In this document: piece by piece, positions 1-9,544 of the stretch
Layout: the number at the start of each line of letters is the position of its first letter
How positions within the stretch are numbered: the first letter of the stretch is position 1
Origin: an uncultured Chitinophaga sp.
GTDB lineage: Bacteria > Bacteroidota > Bacteroidia > Cytophagales > Cyclobacteriaceae
NCBI GenBank assembly: GCA_902168205.1
Contig: CABHOK010000014.1
Span: forward strand, 620,001 to 684,000
Reading direction: 5' to 3'
DNA length: 64,000 nucleotides
Notes under the pieces: model-generated
Told to the model about the DNA's origin: nothing
The model's input: only the letters and a program-made list of their open reading frames with translations
The model's database searches: none
Position numbers and translations under genes: made by a program

Positions 1-1169
1 CGAAAGAGGCAGGTTGCATTGTAATCGCATCAAGCTCGGATGCCGCTGATCATTACGATAAATATCTCAATCATGGCGTAGACTATGTTGTTCGCGGTGA
101 AGGCGAAGAAACATTGAAAGAACTCTTACTCGCACTGGATGCAAATGCAGACATCAGCAAGCTTCCTGGTATAGCATACAGAAAACAATCGGAAACCATC
201 ACTACGCCTGCGCGACCTGTGATGCGTGATCTTGATACGCTGCCATTACCAGCGTGGGACCTGGTAGATGTTGACTCGTATCGCCAGATCTGGATAAAGC
301 ATCATGGATACTTCTCGCTAAATATAGCCACTACGCGTGGATGTCCCTATAAATGTAACTGGTGTGCCAAGCCCATCTATGGCAATCGCTATAATTCGCG
401 AAGTCCGCAGCATGTTCTGAAAGAAATTGAATTCTTGCTGAAGCACTATCAACCCGATCACTTCTGGATGTGCGATGATATTTTCGGATTAAAACCCGGG
501 TGGGTACAGGAGTTTCGCGATCTGGTTCAGGCAAAAAATCTGAAGTTCAAGTATAAAATTCAGTCGCGCGCAGATTTACTGTTGCAGGAAGATTCACTGG
601 AAGCACTTGCTCAATCCGGTGCCGATACTATTTGGGTGGGTGCTGAGTCTGGCTCTCAGAAAATTCTGGATGCGATGGACAAAGGCACAACGATACAGCA
701 GATACACGATGCTACGCGGTTGATGAAGCAGAAAGGTATTAAAGTAGCTTTCTTTTTACAGTTCGGATACCTTGGAGAAACGAAGGAAGATATCGATGCT
801 ACCATTGCCATGGTGCTCGAACTAATGCCTGACGAAGTCGGCATCTCCGTTTCATATCCGTTGCCCGGTACGAAGTTTTATGACACCGTGAAGGAACAAC
901 TTCGTGAAAAGCAAAACTGGAGCGATTCGGACGACCTGGCAATGATGTTTAAAAGCACCTTCACAAGCGAATACTATAAAGAACTACATCGATATGTACA
1001 CAGCATGTACCGGAAACGGAAAGGCTATATCACATTAAAGAAACTTGCCCGCAATCCGCTACGTGTAAACTATAAAGATTTACGCACAGGACTCGCAACT
1101 TTTTACTATATTCCTACTGCTTTTGCACAGCGATTAAAACTGAAGGGACTGGTTGCTGCAGGGTCTTGA
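1..1169 (+). CDS. B12-binding-type radical SAM protein, 5' end outside window
   Basis: The reading frame is open from base 3, so the gene is cut by the window edge. The first visible residues end in a VVRGEGEET stretch, typical of the end of a cobalamin-binding domain in BchE/HpnJ-like enzymes. The radical SAM cluster motif CPYKCNWC has its Cys codons at 342, 354 and 363, and a GAESGS stretch follows (glycine-rich strand of the SAM barrel). Such enzymes use a 4Fe-4S cluster, SAM and often cobalamin to methylate or rearrange unactivated carbons. The C-terminal extension of about 100 residues is basic. It is clearly paralogous to the radical SAM gene at 2036. The substrate is unknown; the glycosyltransferases and exporter downstream suggest a glycan, lipid or exported metabolite. 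Confidence 0.9.
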   Translation, partial: KEAGCIVIASSSDAADHYDKYLNHGVDYVVRGEGEETLKELLLALDANADISKLPGIAYRKQSETITTPARPVMRDLDTLPLPAWDLVDVDSYRQIWIKHHGYFSLNIATTRGCPYKCNWCAKPIYGNRYNSRSPQHVLKEIEFLLKHYQPDHFWMCDDIFGLKPGWVQEFRDLVQAKNLKFKYKIQSRADLLLQEDSLEALAQSGADTIWVGAESGSQKILDAMDKGTTIQQIHDATRLMKQKGIKVAFFLQFGYLGETKEDIDATIAMVLELMPDEVGISVSYPLPGTKFYDTVKEQLREKQNWSDSDDLAMMFKSTFTSEYYKELHRYVHSMYRKRKGYITLKKLARNPLRVNYKDLRTGLATFYYIPTAFAQRLKLKGLVAAGS

Positions 1170-1235
1170 TTATTTGGATATCCTTTTTATTTAGAAGAGT
1201 TTTTAAAATACGTATTGCTTACATATAAACTATAT

Positions 1236-2039
1236 ATGCGTATGGCTGCTCCGTTCGATCACATCGCCTCTACCTACGACTCTGTTTTTACGCAGAGCGC
1301 TATCGGCCAGTTACAACGCAAACAGGTATGGCAATACCTGGAGCAAATTACACCGGAACTGCAGGGCCTTGAAATTCTGGAGTTGAATTGCGGCACCGGT
1401 GAAGATGCCGTGTTGTTCAGTGAAAAAGGATTCAACATCGTTGCAACGGATGTATCGGAAGAGATGCTGAAAGTAACGCAGCAAAAGGCGCATCAATTTT
1501 CATTGCAGAGCAAGATCAGTTCACATTACCTCGACCTCGACAGCTTTGATGAAACGCTGTTCGACAAAAAGTTCGACCTTGTGTTTTCAAATTTTGGCGG
1601 ATTGAATTGTATCAACGCGGAGTCATTTAGAAAGCTTTTGCAAAAGTTACCGCATATACTAAATCCGAAGGGAAGGTTTGTGGCGGTGATCATGCCGAAG
1701 TTCTGCTTGTGGGAATCTATATATTTCCTCGCCCGCTTTCAGTTTAAAAATGTTTTCCGCCGGTGGACACAGAATGAAGTGTTGGCCGATCTCCACGGCA
1801 TGTTTGTAAAGACGTGGTACTTCCGCCCCTCACAGATCAAGGCGTGGTCGTCTCCGAATTTCAGCATCGTTAGCAAAAGACCAGTAGGCTTCGCGTTGCC
1901 ACCATCATACCTGGAGAAATTCTTTGAGCGCAGAAAACGCTTTTTGTTTGGGTTGAATATTCTGGAGAAGAAACTCTTTCGTGTTTCATTGCTCTCGGGC
2001 ATGTCCGATCACTTTATCATTGATCTCAGGTTGCGATGA
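1236..2039 (+). CDS. Class I SAM-dependent methyltransferase
   Basis: A protein of about 267 residues. It starts with the FDHIASTYDS pattern common to small-molecule methyltransferases, followed by the SAM-binding motif LELNCGTGED and the acidic motif VATDVSEEML. The frame can be extended to a TTG at 1215, but the ATG at 1236 or 1242 fits the family start better. The stop overlaps the ATG of the next radical SAM gene by four bases (ATGA), which implies translational coupling. Position between two radical SAM genes suggests it methylates an intermediate of the same pathway. The C-terminal third is basic and aromatic-rich with no recognised domain. The substrate cannot be deduced. Confidence 0.85.
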   Translation: MRMAAPFDHIASTYDSVFTQSAIGQLQRKQVWQYLEQITPELQGLEILELNCGTGEDAVLFSEKGFNIVATDVSEEMLKVTQQKAHQFSLQSKISSHYLDLDSFDETLFDKKFDLVFSNFGGLNCINAESFRKLLQKLPHILNPKGRFVAVIMPKFCLWESIYFLARFQFKNVFRRWTQNEVLADLHGMFVKTWYFRPSQIKAWSSPNFSIVSKRPVGFALPPSYLEKFFERRKRFLFGLNILEKKLFRVSLLSGMSDHFIIDLRLR

Positions 2040-3457
2040 GTGTACTTCTTACGCACGGTTATTTTCTCGCAGATGATGAGAAGGAGCAAAGCATTATGCG
2101 ACCGTATGCTCCACTGGGTATACTGTATATCTCGGCTTACCTGGAGCAGCACGGTATAGACAACGAAGTTTTCGATACTACATTTTCAACCAAAGAGAAA
2201 TTCAGAGATCACCTCATTACACATAAACCACGCATTATAGGTATATATGCGAACCTGATGACGAAGCTGAACGTGTTGGAGAATGTGCACTTTATAAGCG
2301 AAAACCTGCCTGACAGTAAAATTGTACTTGGCGGACCCGATGTTCGTTACAATGCTAAAAATTACCTCGAAGCCGGAGCCGATTTTATAGTATTGGGAGA
2401 AGGTGAGGCAACAATGTTGGATCTGGTACAGACTATATATAGTCACAGCAATTACACTGCGCTGTCAAAAGAAGTTCTTCAAAAAATACGAAGTATAGCT
2501 TTTCTGCACGAAGGCAATGTATTGGAAACTCCAGAACGTGATAAACTAAAAGATCTGGATCAATTACCGATTCCCAATCGTAAAAAGATAGACCTGAATT
2601 TATACCTTGACGCCTGGAAGAAATTTCACGGCTCCAATGCTATATCGGTAAGCACTATGCGCGGTTGCCCCTATACCTGTAAGTGGTGCAGTCGTGCGGT
2701 ATACGGACTAAGCTATAGAAGGCGCTCGCCCGAAAAAGTTGTACAGGAATTAGAGCAAATAAAGAAAGAGTACAATCCGGATGCACTCTGGTTTGTAGAC
2801 GATGTGTTTACCATTAGTCACAAATGGCTGACAGCTTTCCGCGATGAGCTTCAGAAAAAAGATATACTCATTCCATACGAGTGTATAACGAGAGCAGATC
2901 GCATGAATGAAGAAGTTATCAAAATGCTGAAAGAGACGGGTTGCTTCCGTGTATGGATCGGAGCAGAAAGCGGATCACAACGTGTTATCGACCTGATGGA
3001 TCGCAGGGTAGATGTAAACCAGGTTCGCGATATGATCAAGCTCACCAAGAAACATGGTATACAAACCGGCACATTCATCATGCTGGGCTACCCCGGAGAA
3101 ACCGAAGCCGACATTGAAGAAACTATACAGCACTTGAAGGAATCCGATCCTGATCTTTTTACCATCACCGTTGCCTATCCTATAAAAGGTACAGAATTGT
3201 ACCAGGAAGTAGAAGCAACACAAACTCCTGACCTGGATTGGTCCAGCACTACAGATCGCCAGATAGATTTCGAGCGAATGTATTCGCGGAAGTATTATGA
3301 CTATGCCGTGAAGCATGTGATCAGCGAGGTAAACTATACCAAATTAAAGCATGCACCTTTTCATTGGAGGCGTATGAAGTATAAAGCAGTTTCGTCAGCC
3401 AGTAAGTTAGGCATGTGGATGGCACGGCAGAACTTTTCACAATTAAAAATCTTTTAG
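2036..3457 (+). CDS. B12-binding radical SAM protein
   Basis: A full-length 473-residue enzyme. The N-terminal half has a cobalamin-binding Rossmann-like domain (PYAPLGILYIS near residue 25, then GGPDVRY and FIVLGEGEAT), though the classical DxHxxG cobalamin ligand motif is not obvious. The radical SAM motif CPYTCKWC has Cys at about residues 211, 215 and 218, followed by WIGAESGSQR. Most likely it is a class B methylase or a ring/skeleton-modifying enzyme of the BchE/HpnJ kind. It is paralogous to the truncated gene at the window start, so the pathway appears to need two related radical steps. It overlaps the methyltransferase upstream, and the ABC transporter reading frame begins at its end. 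Confidence 0.9.
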   Translation: MSVLLTHGYFLADDEKEQSIMRPYAPLGILYISAYLEQHGIDNEVFDTTFSTKEKFRDHLITHKPRIIGIYANLMTKLNVLENVHFISENLPDSKIVLGGPDVRYNAKNYLEAGADFIVLGEGEATMLDLVQTIYSHSNYTALSKEVLQKIRSIAFLHEGNVLETPERDKLKDLDQLPIPNRKKIDLNLYLDAWKKFHGSNAISVSTMRGCPYTCKWCSRAVYGLSYRRRSPEKVVQELEQIKKEYNPDALWFVDDVFTISHKWLTAFRDELQKKDILIPYECITRADRMNEEVIKMLKETGCFRVWIGAESGSQRVIDLMDRRVDVNQVRDMIKLTKKHGIQTGTFIMLGYPGETEADIEETIQHLKESDPDLFTITVAYPIKGTELYQEVEATQTPDLDWSSTTDRQIDFERMYSRKYYDYAVKHVISEVNYTKLKHAPFHWRRMKYKAVSSASKLGMWMARQNFSQLKIF

Positions 3458-3471
3458 TGAAGAAGCAGAAC

Positions 3472-5199
3472 ATGTCATTTATACTTACCCTTGTTGATTC
3501 GCGCTATAAGCGACAAGGGCTCTATATAATTTTTCTGTTGATTGTTAGTTCTGTTTTTGATCTGTTCAGTCTTGCTTCTTTTATCCCATTGATTTTAGTA
3601 GTACTCGATCCGAATGAAAGTATCGCTTCATCGTGGGTTGGCAAAGTTTCAAAATTCACAGGTATATATGATCCTGCCTTTACCGGCATTGCGCTTACAA
3701 TGTGTGTTTTGTTGCTTATTATTTTAAAGAACAGGTTCAACCAATGGATAACATTTAAGAAAGCTTCGTATGGCTACGATATTGCCTGCAATATCGCGAC
3801 CAGAACTCTCGCCAATTATTTCACTATCCCCTATAGTAAATTTGCAGAGGCAGATTATAGTAAGGAAGTAAACCGCATCATTAACATACCCATTACGTTT
3901 GCAAATAACTTTGTTATACCTGCCGGTACTATTGTCGCGGAACTTTGCATCGCCTCAATGCTTCTTGTCGCAGTCGCAGTCTATGATGTATACCTGCTGA
4001 TGTTTATAGCGGCAATTGTAGTACCGGTTGGCCTGGCATACTTTATCAAGCGAAGACAGTTGCGTGCCGTTAGCAAAGAACTGAAGGCGGCTTACCCGCA
4101 GATACTGAAACATACATTACAAAGTGTTGAAGGACTTATCGAAATCCGTTCGTTTGGTAAAGAGGATTTTTTCAATGGTCGCTTTCATCAGGCGTATCGT
4201 AATCTCGGAAAATTATTCTCGAAAGATCACACTGCGAGTGTTAATGCCGCGCGAATAACAGAAGTGGTAGCAGCTGCTTGCATTGGTGCTGTAATAATAT
4301 ATGTGCTGCTAAGCAAACAAGGCTATGAACAAACGCTGTTGCTGATAACTATATATGCCGGAGCCGGCTTTCGGGCAATCCCTTCCATTAACAGAATCTT
4401 TAGCGCATCGCTCCAGATGAAAACCCATGAGTATGTGCTTGAAGAGATTAAACAAATGGTTGCCGTTGAAGGAAAAGTTGCCGATCAACAACGCGCACCA
4501 TTACACTTTAAACATATGATCGGTTTGAACAGCATTTCGTTCAGCCATAATCCGGATCAATATATACTAAAGGATGTATCACTCACCATCCACAAAGGCG
4601 AGAAGATCGCGTTGATGGGTAAATCAGGAAGCGGCAAGACTACATTTTTATTGTTGCTAATGCGCTATCTCACGGAACAATCTGGCAACATCACGCTTGA
4701 CGGTATACGAATAGAACCCCACCAAACCGCATCTTTTCGTACGCTGATGGGCTATGTACCACAAAATCCATACATACTCGATGCTTCTATTGCTGAGAAC
4801 ATTGCTTTTGGAATTGAAGCAAGCGATATATATATGGATAAGATAACAAGACTTATTTCTGATCTTGATCTGCAGTCGTGGATCGATACGCTACCACAAG
4901 GTATCTATACACGTATTGGTGAAAGAGGCACAAAAATATCCGGTGGCCAGCGGCAACGGTTGGCTATAGCACGTGCATTGTATTACAATGCAGAAGTGTT
5001 GCTGCTGGATGAAATTACCAATCAATTGGACAGCCAAACGGAGGAAGCCGTAATGCATTCATTACAACGCGATATTTTTCTAAACAAGACCATTATTTTT
5101 ATAACCCATAAACAGGATCTTTTGCGTTACTTCCATACCGTGTATACTATACAACACGGAAAGCTTGAAAGCATAAACACGCAGGCCGTTCATTCCTGA
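3472..5199 (+). CDS. ABC transporter, fused permease-ATPase (exporter or flippase type)
   Basis: About 575 residues. The N-terminal half has around six hydrophobic segments. The C-terminal half is an ATPase with Walker A GKSGSGKTT near residue 383, signature ISGGQRQR, Walker B LLLDEITN and switch histidine FITHK. The architecture matches MsbA/PglK-type half-transporters that work as homodimers to flip lipid-linked sugars or export lipids and peptides. I chose the ATG at 3472. A GTG at 3457 that overlaps the upstream stop is an alternative, and the ATG at 3415 would require a long overlap. Location between radical SAM and glycosyltransferase genes suggests it moves the cluster product across the inner membrane. 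Confidence 0.9.
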   Translation: MSFILTLVDSRYKRQGLYIIFLLIVSSVFDLFSLASFIPLILVVLDPNESIASSWVGKVSKFTGIYDPAFTGIALTMCVLLLIILKNRFNQWITFKKASYGYDIACNIATRTLANYFTIPYSKFAEADYSKEVNRIINIPITFANNFVIPAGTIVAELCIASMLLVAVAVYDVYLLMFIAAIVVPVGLAYFIKRRQLRAVSKELKAAYPQILKHTLQSVEGLIEIRSFGKEDFFNGRFHQAYRNLGKLFSKDHTASVNAARITEVVAAACIGAVIIYVLLSKQGYEQTLLLITIYAGAGFRAIPSINRIFSASLQMKTHEYVLEEIKQMVAVEGKVADQQRAPLHFKHMIGLNSISFSHNPDQYILKDVSLTIHKGEKIALMGKSGSGKTTFLLLLMRYLTEQSGNITLDGIRIEPHQTASFRTLMGYVPQNPYILDASIAENIAFGIEASDIYMDKITRLISDLDLQSWIDTLPQGIYTRIGERGTKISGGQRQRLAIARALYYNAEVLLLDEITNQLDSQTEEAVMHSLQRDIFLNKTIIFITHKQDLLRYFHTVYTIQHGKLESINTQAVHS

Positions 5200-5208
5200 A
5201 ATGTAATC

Positions 5209-6117
5209 ATGCAAGTTCATAGCACACCTGTCCATCCTGTCGTCAGTATTATTCTTCCAACGTATAACCGGGCTCATCTGGTAGCTGAAACAATTGACAG
5301 TATTTTAAATCAAACCTATACGAATTGGGAGTTGATAATAGTAGATGATGGCTCTAATGACGAAACAGAAACACGGATAGAGAAAATTAAGGACGATCGT
5401 GTAAGGTACATTAAACTGAATCATACCGGACAATTAGGCGAGGTGCGTAACACCGGTTTACGAACAGCCAAAGGTGATCTGATCGCTTTTGCAGATTCAG
5501 ACGACTTATGGCGACAGGACAAACTCGCTTTTCAGGTAAAGCTTCTGCAAGAAAAATCACAAGTGGAATTTACAATTTCTGATGGTGAAGTTTTTGGTGA
5601 AATCAATGCCACGGTGCGGCAACGCGAAAGTATTTTTGAAGGTTCGCTGGTGTGGCCAATTCTGGAAGAAAAACGTTTTGTTTTTTATACACCTTCCTGG
5701 CTTTTCAGACGATGTGTTCTGGAAAAAATTGGGATGATCGATGAGACTTTGAGCGGAGGTTCAGAGTTTGAATTCTTTTTACGAATGAGTGCTGCCTGTC
5801 GCGGTATATTTACCAATGAACGACTGGTTAAGATAAGGCGACATGTAGGAAACCTTACATCCGATCCTGCCATAGGTATAAACCGTTTTGCAAACATGAT
5901 GATATTTGTGGAGCGTTTGTACGGCACAAATCATTTGACCAAGCGTCAATACCGGTCGGTGATGAGCAACTATCATTATAAAATTGCATTGTTTTATCGT
6001 AGCGGTGGCGACTACAGACTGGCGGCATCAAATTTTCTGAGTTGTGTTAAATTTACACCTTTACAATGGAAAGCCTGGATCAGACTAGCATCGGCAGCCG
6101 TCAGGTACTATATTTAG
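5209..6117 (+). CDS. Glycosyltransferase family 2
   Basis: A 302-residue protein with the GT-A hallmarks: VSIILPTYNR near residue 12, a VDDGSND nucleotide-binding stretch and an FADSDDLW metal-binding DxD-type motif near residue 100. It would transfer a sugar from a nucleotide-sugar donor to a glycan or lipid carrier at the cytoplasmic face of the membrane. No transmembrane segment is evident. It starts nine bases after the ABC transporter stop and is followed after three bases by the next gene, so it sits in the same operon. Donor and acceptor are not predictable. Confidence 0.92.
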   Translation: MQVHSTPVHPVVSIILPTYNRAHLVAETIDSILNQTYTNWELIIVDDGSNDETETRIEKIKDDRVRYIKLNHTGQLGEVRNTGLRTAKGDLIAFADSDDLWRQDKLAFQVKLLQEKSQVEFTISDGEVFGEINATVRQRESIFEGSLVWPILEEKRFVFYTPSWLFRRCVLEKIGMIDETLSGGSEFEFFLRMSAACRGIFTNERLVKIRRHVGNLTSDPAIGINRFANMMIFVERLYGTNHLTKRQYRSVMSNYHYKIALFYRSGGDYRLAASNFLSCVKFTPLQWKAWIRLASAAVRYYI

Positions 6118-6120
6118 GGG

Positions 6121-7152
6121 ATGCTCCCGGGAAAAAATATCCTACTTATTGCACCTTCCTATCATGGCTACCAGGATTTTTTGAGAAGCGCGTTAGAAAA
6201 GCTCGGTGCTTCGGTGGTGTTACTGGATAACAAAGCCTTTAAGTACGATCCTCTGAATAAAGGCACGCATTGGCTGGAAGCACAGTTTTGCAAAAAGAAC
6301 AAATATATACGTAGCCAGATTTATCCCATTAGCAAAAAAAAGTTTGATGCTTGCCTATTTATAAACCTTTTCTCTTTTCATCCGTCTATTGTTGAAAATT
6401 TAAGAAAAGTGAATCCATCCATCAAATGTATTCTATATATATGGGATAATATACGAGGCTATCAGTGGAAACCATTCTTTAAGTATTTTGATGACATTGT
6501 TACGTTTGATCGGATAGAAGCAAAAGAACTTGGTATAAAATATCTTCCTAATTTCTACCTCGACATTCCGGTCATGCCAATTGAAAAGGATAGATTCGAT
6601 CTTCACTTTGTAGGTTCTCTTCAGGCACACCGATTAACAATTCTGGAGCGGATAGCAGCTACGTATCAGGCCGAAAGGAAGAATTTTTTCTTTTACCTGC
6701 ATGCCCCACCGATTTACAATAAGTTCAGGAATAACACGCTCGTTTACATGGTAGCAAGTCTGTTTCCGAATAAATTCAAAGGCTATAAACGCAAGTACAA
6801 CATTCAGAAAGGACGTATGGACCATGCGTTAATACACCGCAGCCCCATCGAGCTCGCCACAACTGTACAGACCATGGCTCAATCGTATTGTGTTATCGAT
6901 CTTCCGTATCCATCGCAAACAGGAAGTACACATCGTGTTGTGCAGGCATTGGCTCTTGGCAAAAAAGTGCTGACAACGAATCGGTCCGTTATACACGATT
7001 CGTTTTATCATCCGGATTGGATAAAGGTTATTACAGGATCAGTGGAAGATATAGACTGGATCTGGATATATAGCGAACATAATCATCGGCCAGACGTAAA
7101 CGCTCTCAGAATAGACAACTGGTTATTACAACTATTCTCCTCTGTCCGCTAG
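6121..7152 (+). CDS. Putative glycosyltransferase-like protein (GT-B-like)
   Basis: A 343-residue protein I cannot assign to a named family. The N-terminus (KNILLIAPSYHG) resembles the first strand of a GT-B Rossmann fold. A central HFVGSLQAHR stretch and a C-terminal region with GSTHRVVQALALGKKVLTTN look like the donor-binding half of GT-B enzymes, where a helix after a conserved acidic or polar residue contacts the nucleotide sugar. There is no signal peptide or membrane segment. It follows the GT2 gene by three bases and ends four bases into the convergent GT4 gene. Glycosyltransferase-like is an inference from fold pattern and context. Confidence 0.6.
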   Translation: MLPGKNILLIAPSYHGYQDFLRSALEKLGASVVLLDNKAFKYDPLNKGTHWLEAQFCKKNKYIRSQIYPISKKKFDACLFINLFSFHPSIVENLRKVNPSIKCILYIWDNIRGYQWKPFFKYFDDIVTFDRIEAKELGIKYLPNFYLDIPVMPIEKDRFDLHFVGSLQAHRLTILERIAATYQAERKNFFFYLHAPPIYNKFRNNTLVYMVASLFPNKFKGYKRKYNIQKGRMDHALIHRSPIELATTVQTMAQSYCVIDLPYPSQTGSTHRVVQALALGKKVLTTNRSVIHDSFYHPDWIKVITGSVEDIDWIWIYSEHNHRPDVNALRIDNWLLQLFSSVR

Positions 7153-8249
7153 TGTAGGTATATATGGGCCGTTTGCTGAACAGTCCACTGAATGTCGTGT
7201 TGATGTGTCCAGTCACGAGCTAACATTTTTGTTTTACCTATATAATTTTTATCAGCTATTTTTTCAATCACAACTTTTGCCAGCCCTTTATAGTCTTTGA
7301 CAGCAACGGTTGAACAGCATTGTGGCAGATCGAACATCAATCCAACGGCAGTTCCAAATACAAGTACACCTGCACTCATGGCTTCTGTTACCACCTCGCA
7401 TTGTCCTTCAGAAAGTGATGTGTGCAGGAGTATATCTGCATGATGATAAAATTCCGGTAACTTTTCATAGGCAACAGGCTTAACAAGCGTTACACATGTC
7501 TGTAGTTTTAGTGTCTCGATTAAGTCGAGAATTTGCTTTTCTGATGTGCCGGTTCCTATGATCGTAAGATGGGCATTGATATTCTTTCGAATGATATCAA
7601 AAGCGCGAAGGAGGGTAACCTGATCTTTTACCGGATGAAAGTTGCCTATATGCAGGAGCTGTATGGGATCTTGAAGTCCTTTATCACGATAGGTAAACAG
7701 TTGTGTATTTATACCCCACGGAATTACAAGTGGTTGTGATTTGAGTCCATATCGTTTCAGGTTTTCAGTAAGATAGCGTGTGAGTACGGTTGGTGTCGTT
7801 GCATGATTCAATGTCCAGATAACAAACCTGCGTGAAAGGCCGCCTCGCAGCTGTCCATAGTTAATTTCTGGTAATGCTATAGCGTCACCACCCAATACAC
7901 TTACTACACTTTTTATTTTGAAGAACTTGCCAAGCAACACCGTCAGAAATCCCGAAGGCAATACCCAAAAGCCATGGATGGCATCAAATCTCTTTACCCG
8001 ATGTTCTTTTCTGAAGATACGAAACAAGGCAAGGCTTTTAGCAAAATTATTCCGCGATGCTATACTAATGAGTTTAAATCCTTGGGGTACATAGTCTTCG
8101 TTTACCTTGAATAACGAGAATACAACAATATCAAATTGTAGAGCAAGCTCTTTTACTTGCCTTTCCAACACGGGCACACCCATATTATTGGGTCCGGTTC
8201 CTATGCCACCGGGTATAATAATGGCTATTCTTTTTTTTGCTATACTCAT
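7149..8249 (-). CDS. Glycosyltransferase family 4 (GT-B)
   Basis: A 366-residue GT-B enzyme. Visible family features are the glycine-rich start IIIPGGIGTGP, a mid-protein LLHIGNFHPVKD and the C-terminal EGQCEVVTEAMSAG block, equivalent to the EX7E donor-binding signature. It would add a sugar to a growing glycan in the cytoplasm. Its start overlaps the stop of the neighbouring minus-strand glycosyltransferase by four bases (ATGA), so the two form a coupled pair read from a promoter near 9370. Its 3' end overlaps the convergent gene at 6121-7152 by four bases. Confidence 0.9.
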   Translation of the reverse strand: MSIAKKRIAIIIPGGIGTGPNNMGVPVLERQVKELALQFDIVVFSLFKVNEDYVPQGFKLISIASRNNFAKSLALFRIFRKEHRVKRFDAIHGFWVLPSGFLTVLLGKFFKIKSVVSVLGGDAIALPEINYGQLRGGLSRRFVIWTLNHATTPTVLTRYLTENLKRYGLKSQPLVIPWGINTQLFTYRDKGLQDPIQLLHIGNFHPVKDQVTLLRAFDIIRKNINAHLTIIGTGTSEKQILDLIETLKLQTCVTLVKPVAYEKLPEFYHHADILLHTSLSEGQCEVVTEAMSAGVLVFGTAVGLMFDLPQCCSTVAVKDYKGLAKVVIEKIADKNYIGKTKMLARDWTHQHDIQWTVQQTAHIYLH

Positions 8250-9334
8250 GTGAGCTCATTAATAACAGAAAGCATTTTACTGGATATAGCCCTGAACGAA
8301 AGCTGCTGTTCATACTGAGTAAGAACTCTTTTTTGCTCTTCTGTAATCTTGATCTGTGTACTTTTTACTAGTGCATTTTTGAGGGCATCAGCATCGCCGG
8401 TTTCAAAAAGAAAGCCCACTTCTGCACGATTGGTCATCATACGAAACGAAGGAATGTTTGAAAGTATAGGAATACATCCGCAGGACATAGCCTCGCATAC
8501 GGCCGTGCCACTTCCTTCATAATGCGAAGTGGAAATTACAAATGCAGCCTGGTTATACCATTGCAATAGTTCGGAATGGTTTACGTCTTCTATCAGTATA
8601 ATCCGATCGTTTGTTCCCTCATCAAGCAGTTGCTTTGTTTTGCGAAGAAGCATATCGCCCCTGAAAATTACGTACAGCTTTACGTTAGGCTTTATCGCTA
8701 TAAATTGCTTGAAAGCTTTTATCAGTGTAAAAGGATCTTTGTTGGCATCCAGTCGGCCAACCCATATATAGGTTTGGCTATAGTCGGGTGTCGCTTTTTG
8801 TATTTCTTCTATGGTATAGAATGTAGAAGACACCTCCATCACCTCGTGAATTTTGCCTGTATCTTTAATTTGTCTGGCGTTTATCCACGGAGCAGCGAGA
8901 TCATGTGAGGCAAAAAAATATGCATCGATATACCGGTCTGCAATTTTCTGTAAAATTTTTTTATGAAAGCGTAGCGGTTTTTCGGCATGATGCTGCACAA
9001 CAATTTTAGTTTGTTGTTTTAATGTCAATCGCAGACAGAGTAATTGCCAGGGAAATACCAGGCCGTGAACCACTACTACATCAGGTCGTAAATATTTAAC
9101 GTACCGATTGATCCTTACTGGAAATATACTTTCCCACGCGTCAAGATTCAGAAAATGATATTCAACACCCTGTCGCAGCAGAACACCTTCGTATGAAATG
9201 CAATGAATACTTTTTACGGAGCTGTGCTCCTTCATACGTTCCAGTATTCCTGTAAAAAAACTTAAATGATTCAACCATGCAACCGGATCATATTGCTCCT
9301 GGCATCGAGCGTATGACAGATGGATGATGTTCAT
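8246..9334 (-). CDS. Glycosyltransferase family 4 (GT-B)
   Basis: A 362-residue GT-B protein, first gene of a two-gene minus-strand operon. The motif YIWVGRLDANKDPFTL marks the start of the C-terminal domain, and SHYEGSGTAVCEAMSCG is the EX7E-type donor site. An N-terminal VVHGLVFPW segment fits the acceptor domain. No membrane segment or signal peptide. Together with its partner at 7149 it probably adds successive sugars to the same cell-surface glycan as the plus-strand genes. On the minus strand a TACTTTTA box lies about 30 bases upstream of the start, close to the Bacteroidota -7 consensus. Confidence 0.9.
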   Translation of the reverse strand: MNIIHLSYARCQEQYDPVAWLNHLSFFTGILERMKEHSSVKSIHCISYEGVLLRQGVEYHFLNLDAWESIFPVRINRYVKYLRPDVVVVHGLVFPWQLLCLRLTLKQQTKIVVQHHAEKPLRFHKKILQKIADRYIDAYFFASHDLAAPWINARQIKDTGKIHEVMEVSSTFYTIEEIQKATPDYSQTYIWVGRLDANKDPFTLIKAFKQFIAIKPNVKLYVIFRGDMLLRKTKQLLDEGTNDRIILIEDVNHSELLQWYNQAAFVISTSHYEGSGTAVCEAMSCGCIPILSNIPSFRMMTNRAEVGFLFETGDADALKNALVKSTQIKITEEQKRVLTQYEQQLSFRAISSKMLSVINELT

Positions 9335-9544
9335 GTGAGACAGTGTGTATTACAGTTTTGCTAAAAGTAAAAATCCTTTTTCGAAAACATGACAACGTGC
9401 AATCGATTAATGTGTGATCGATGAAAAAAATTACTTTTTATATTATATAAGGCATCCTTTCCGGAGATTGTAACGTCCTGTAAACGGCTAATCATGCGTT
9501 CGCGTGGATAAGCCAGAATCAGGTGTTATCTTTCGTATAAGCTT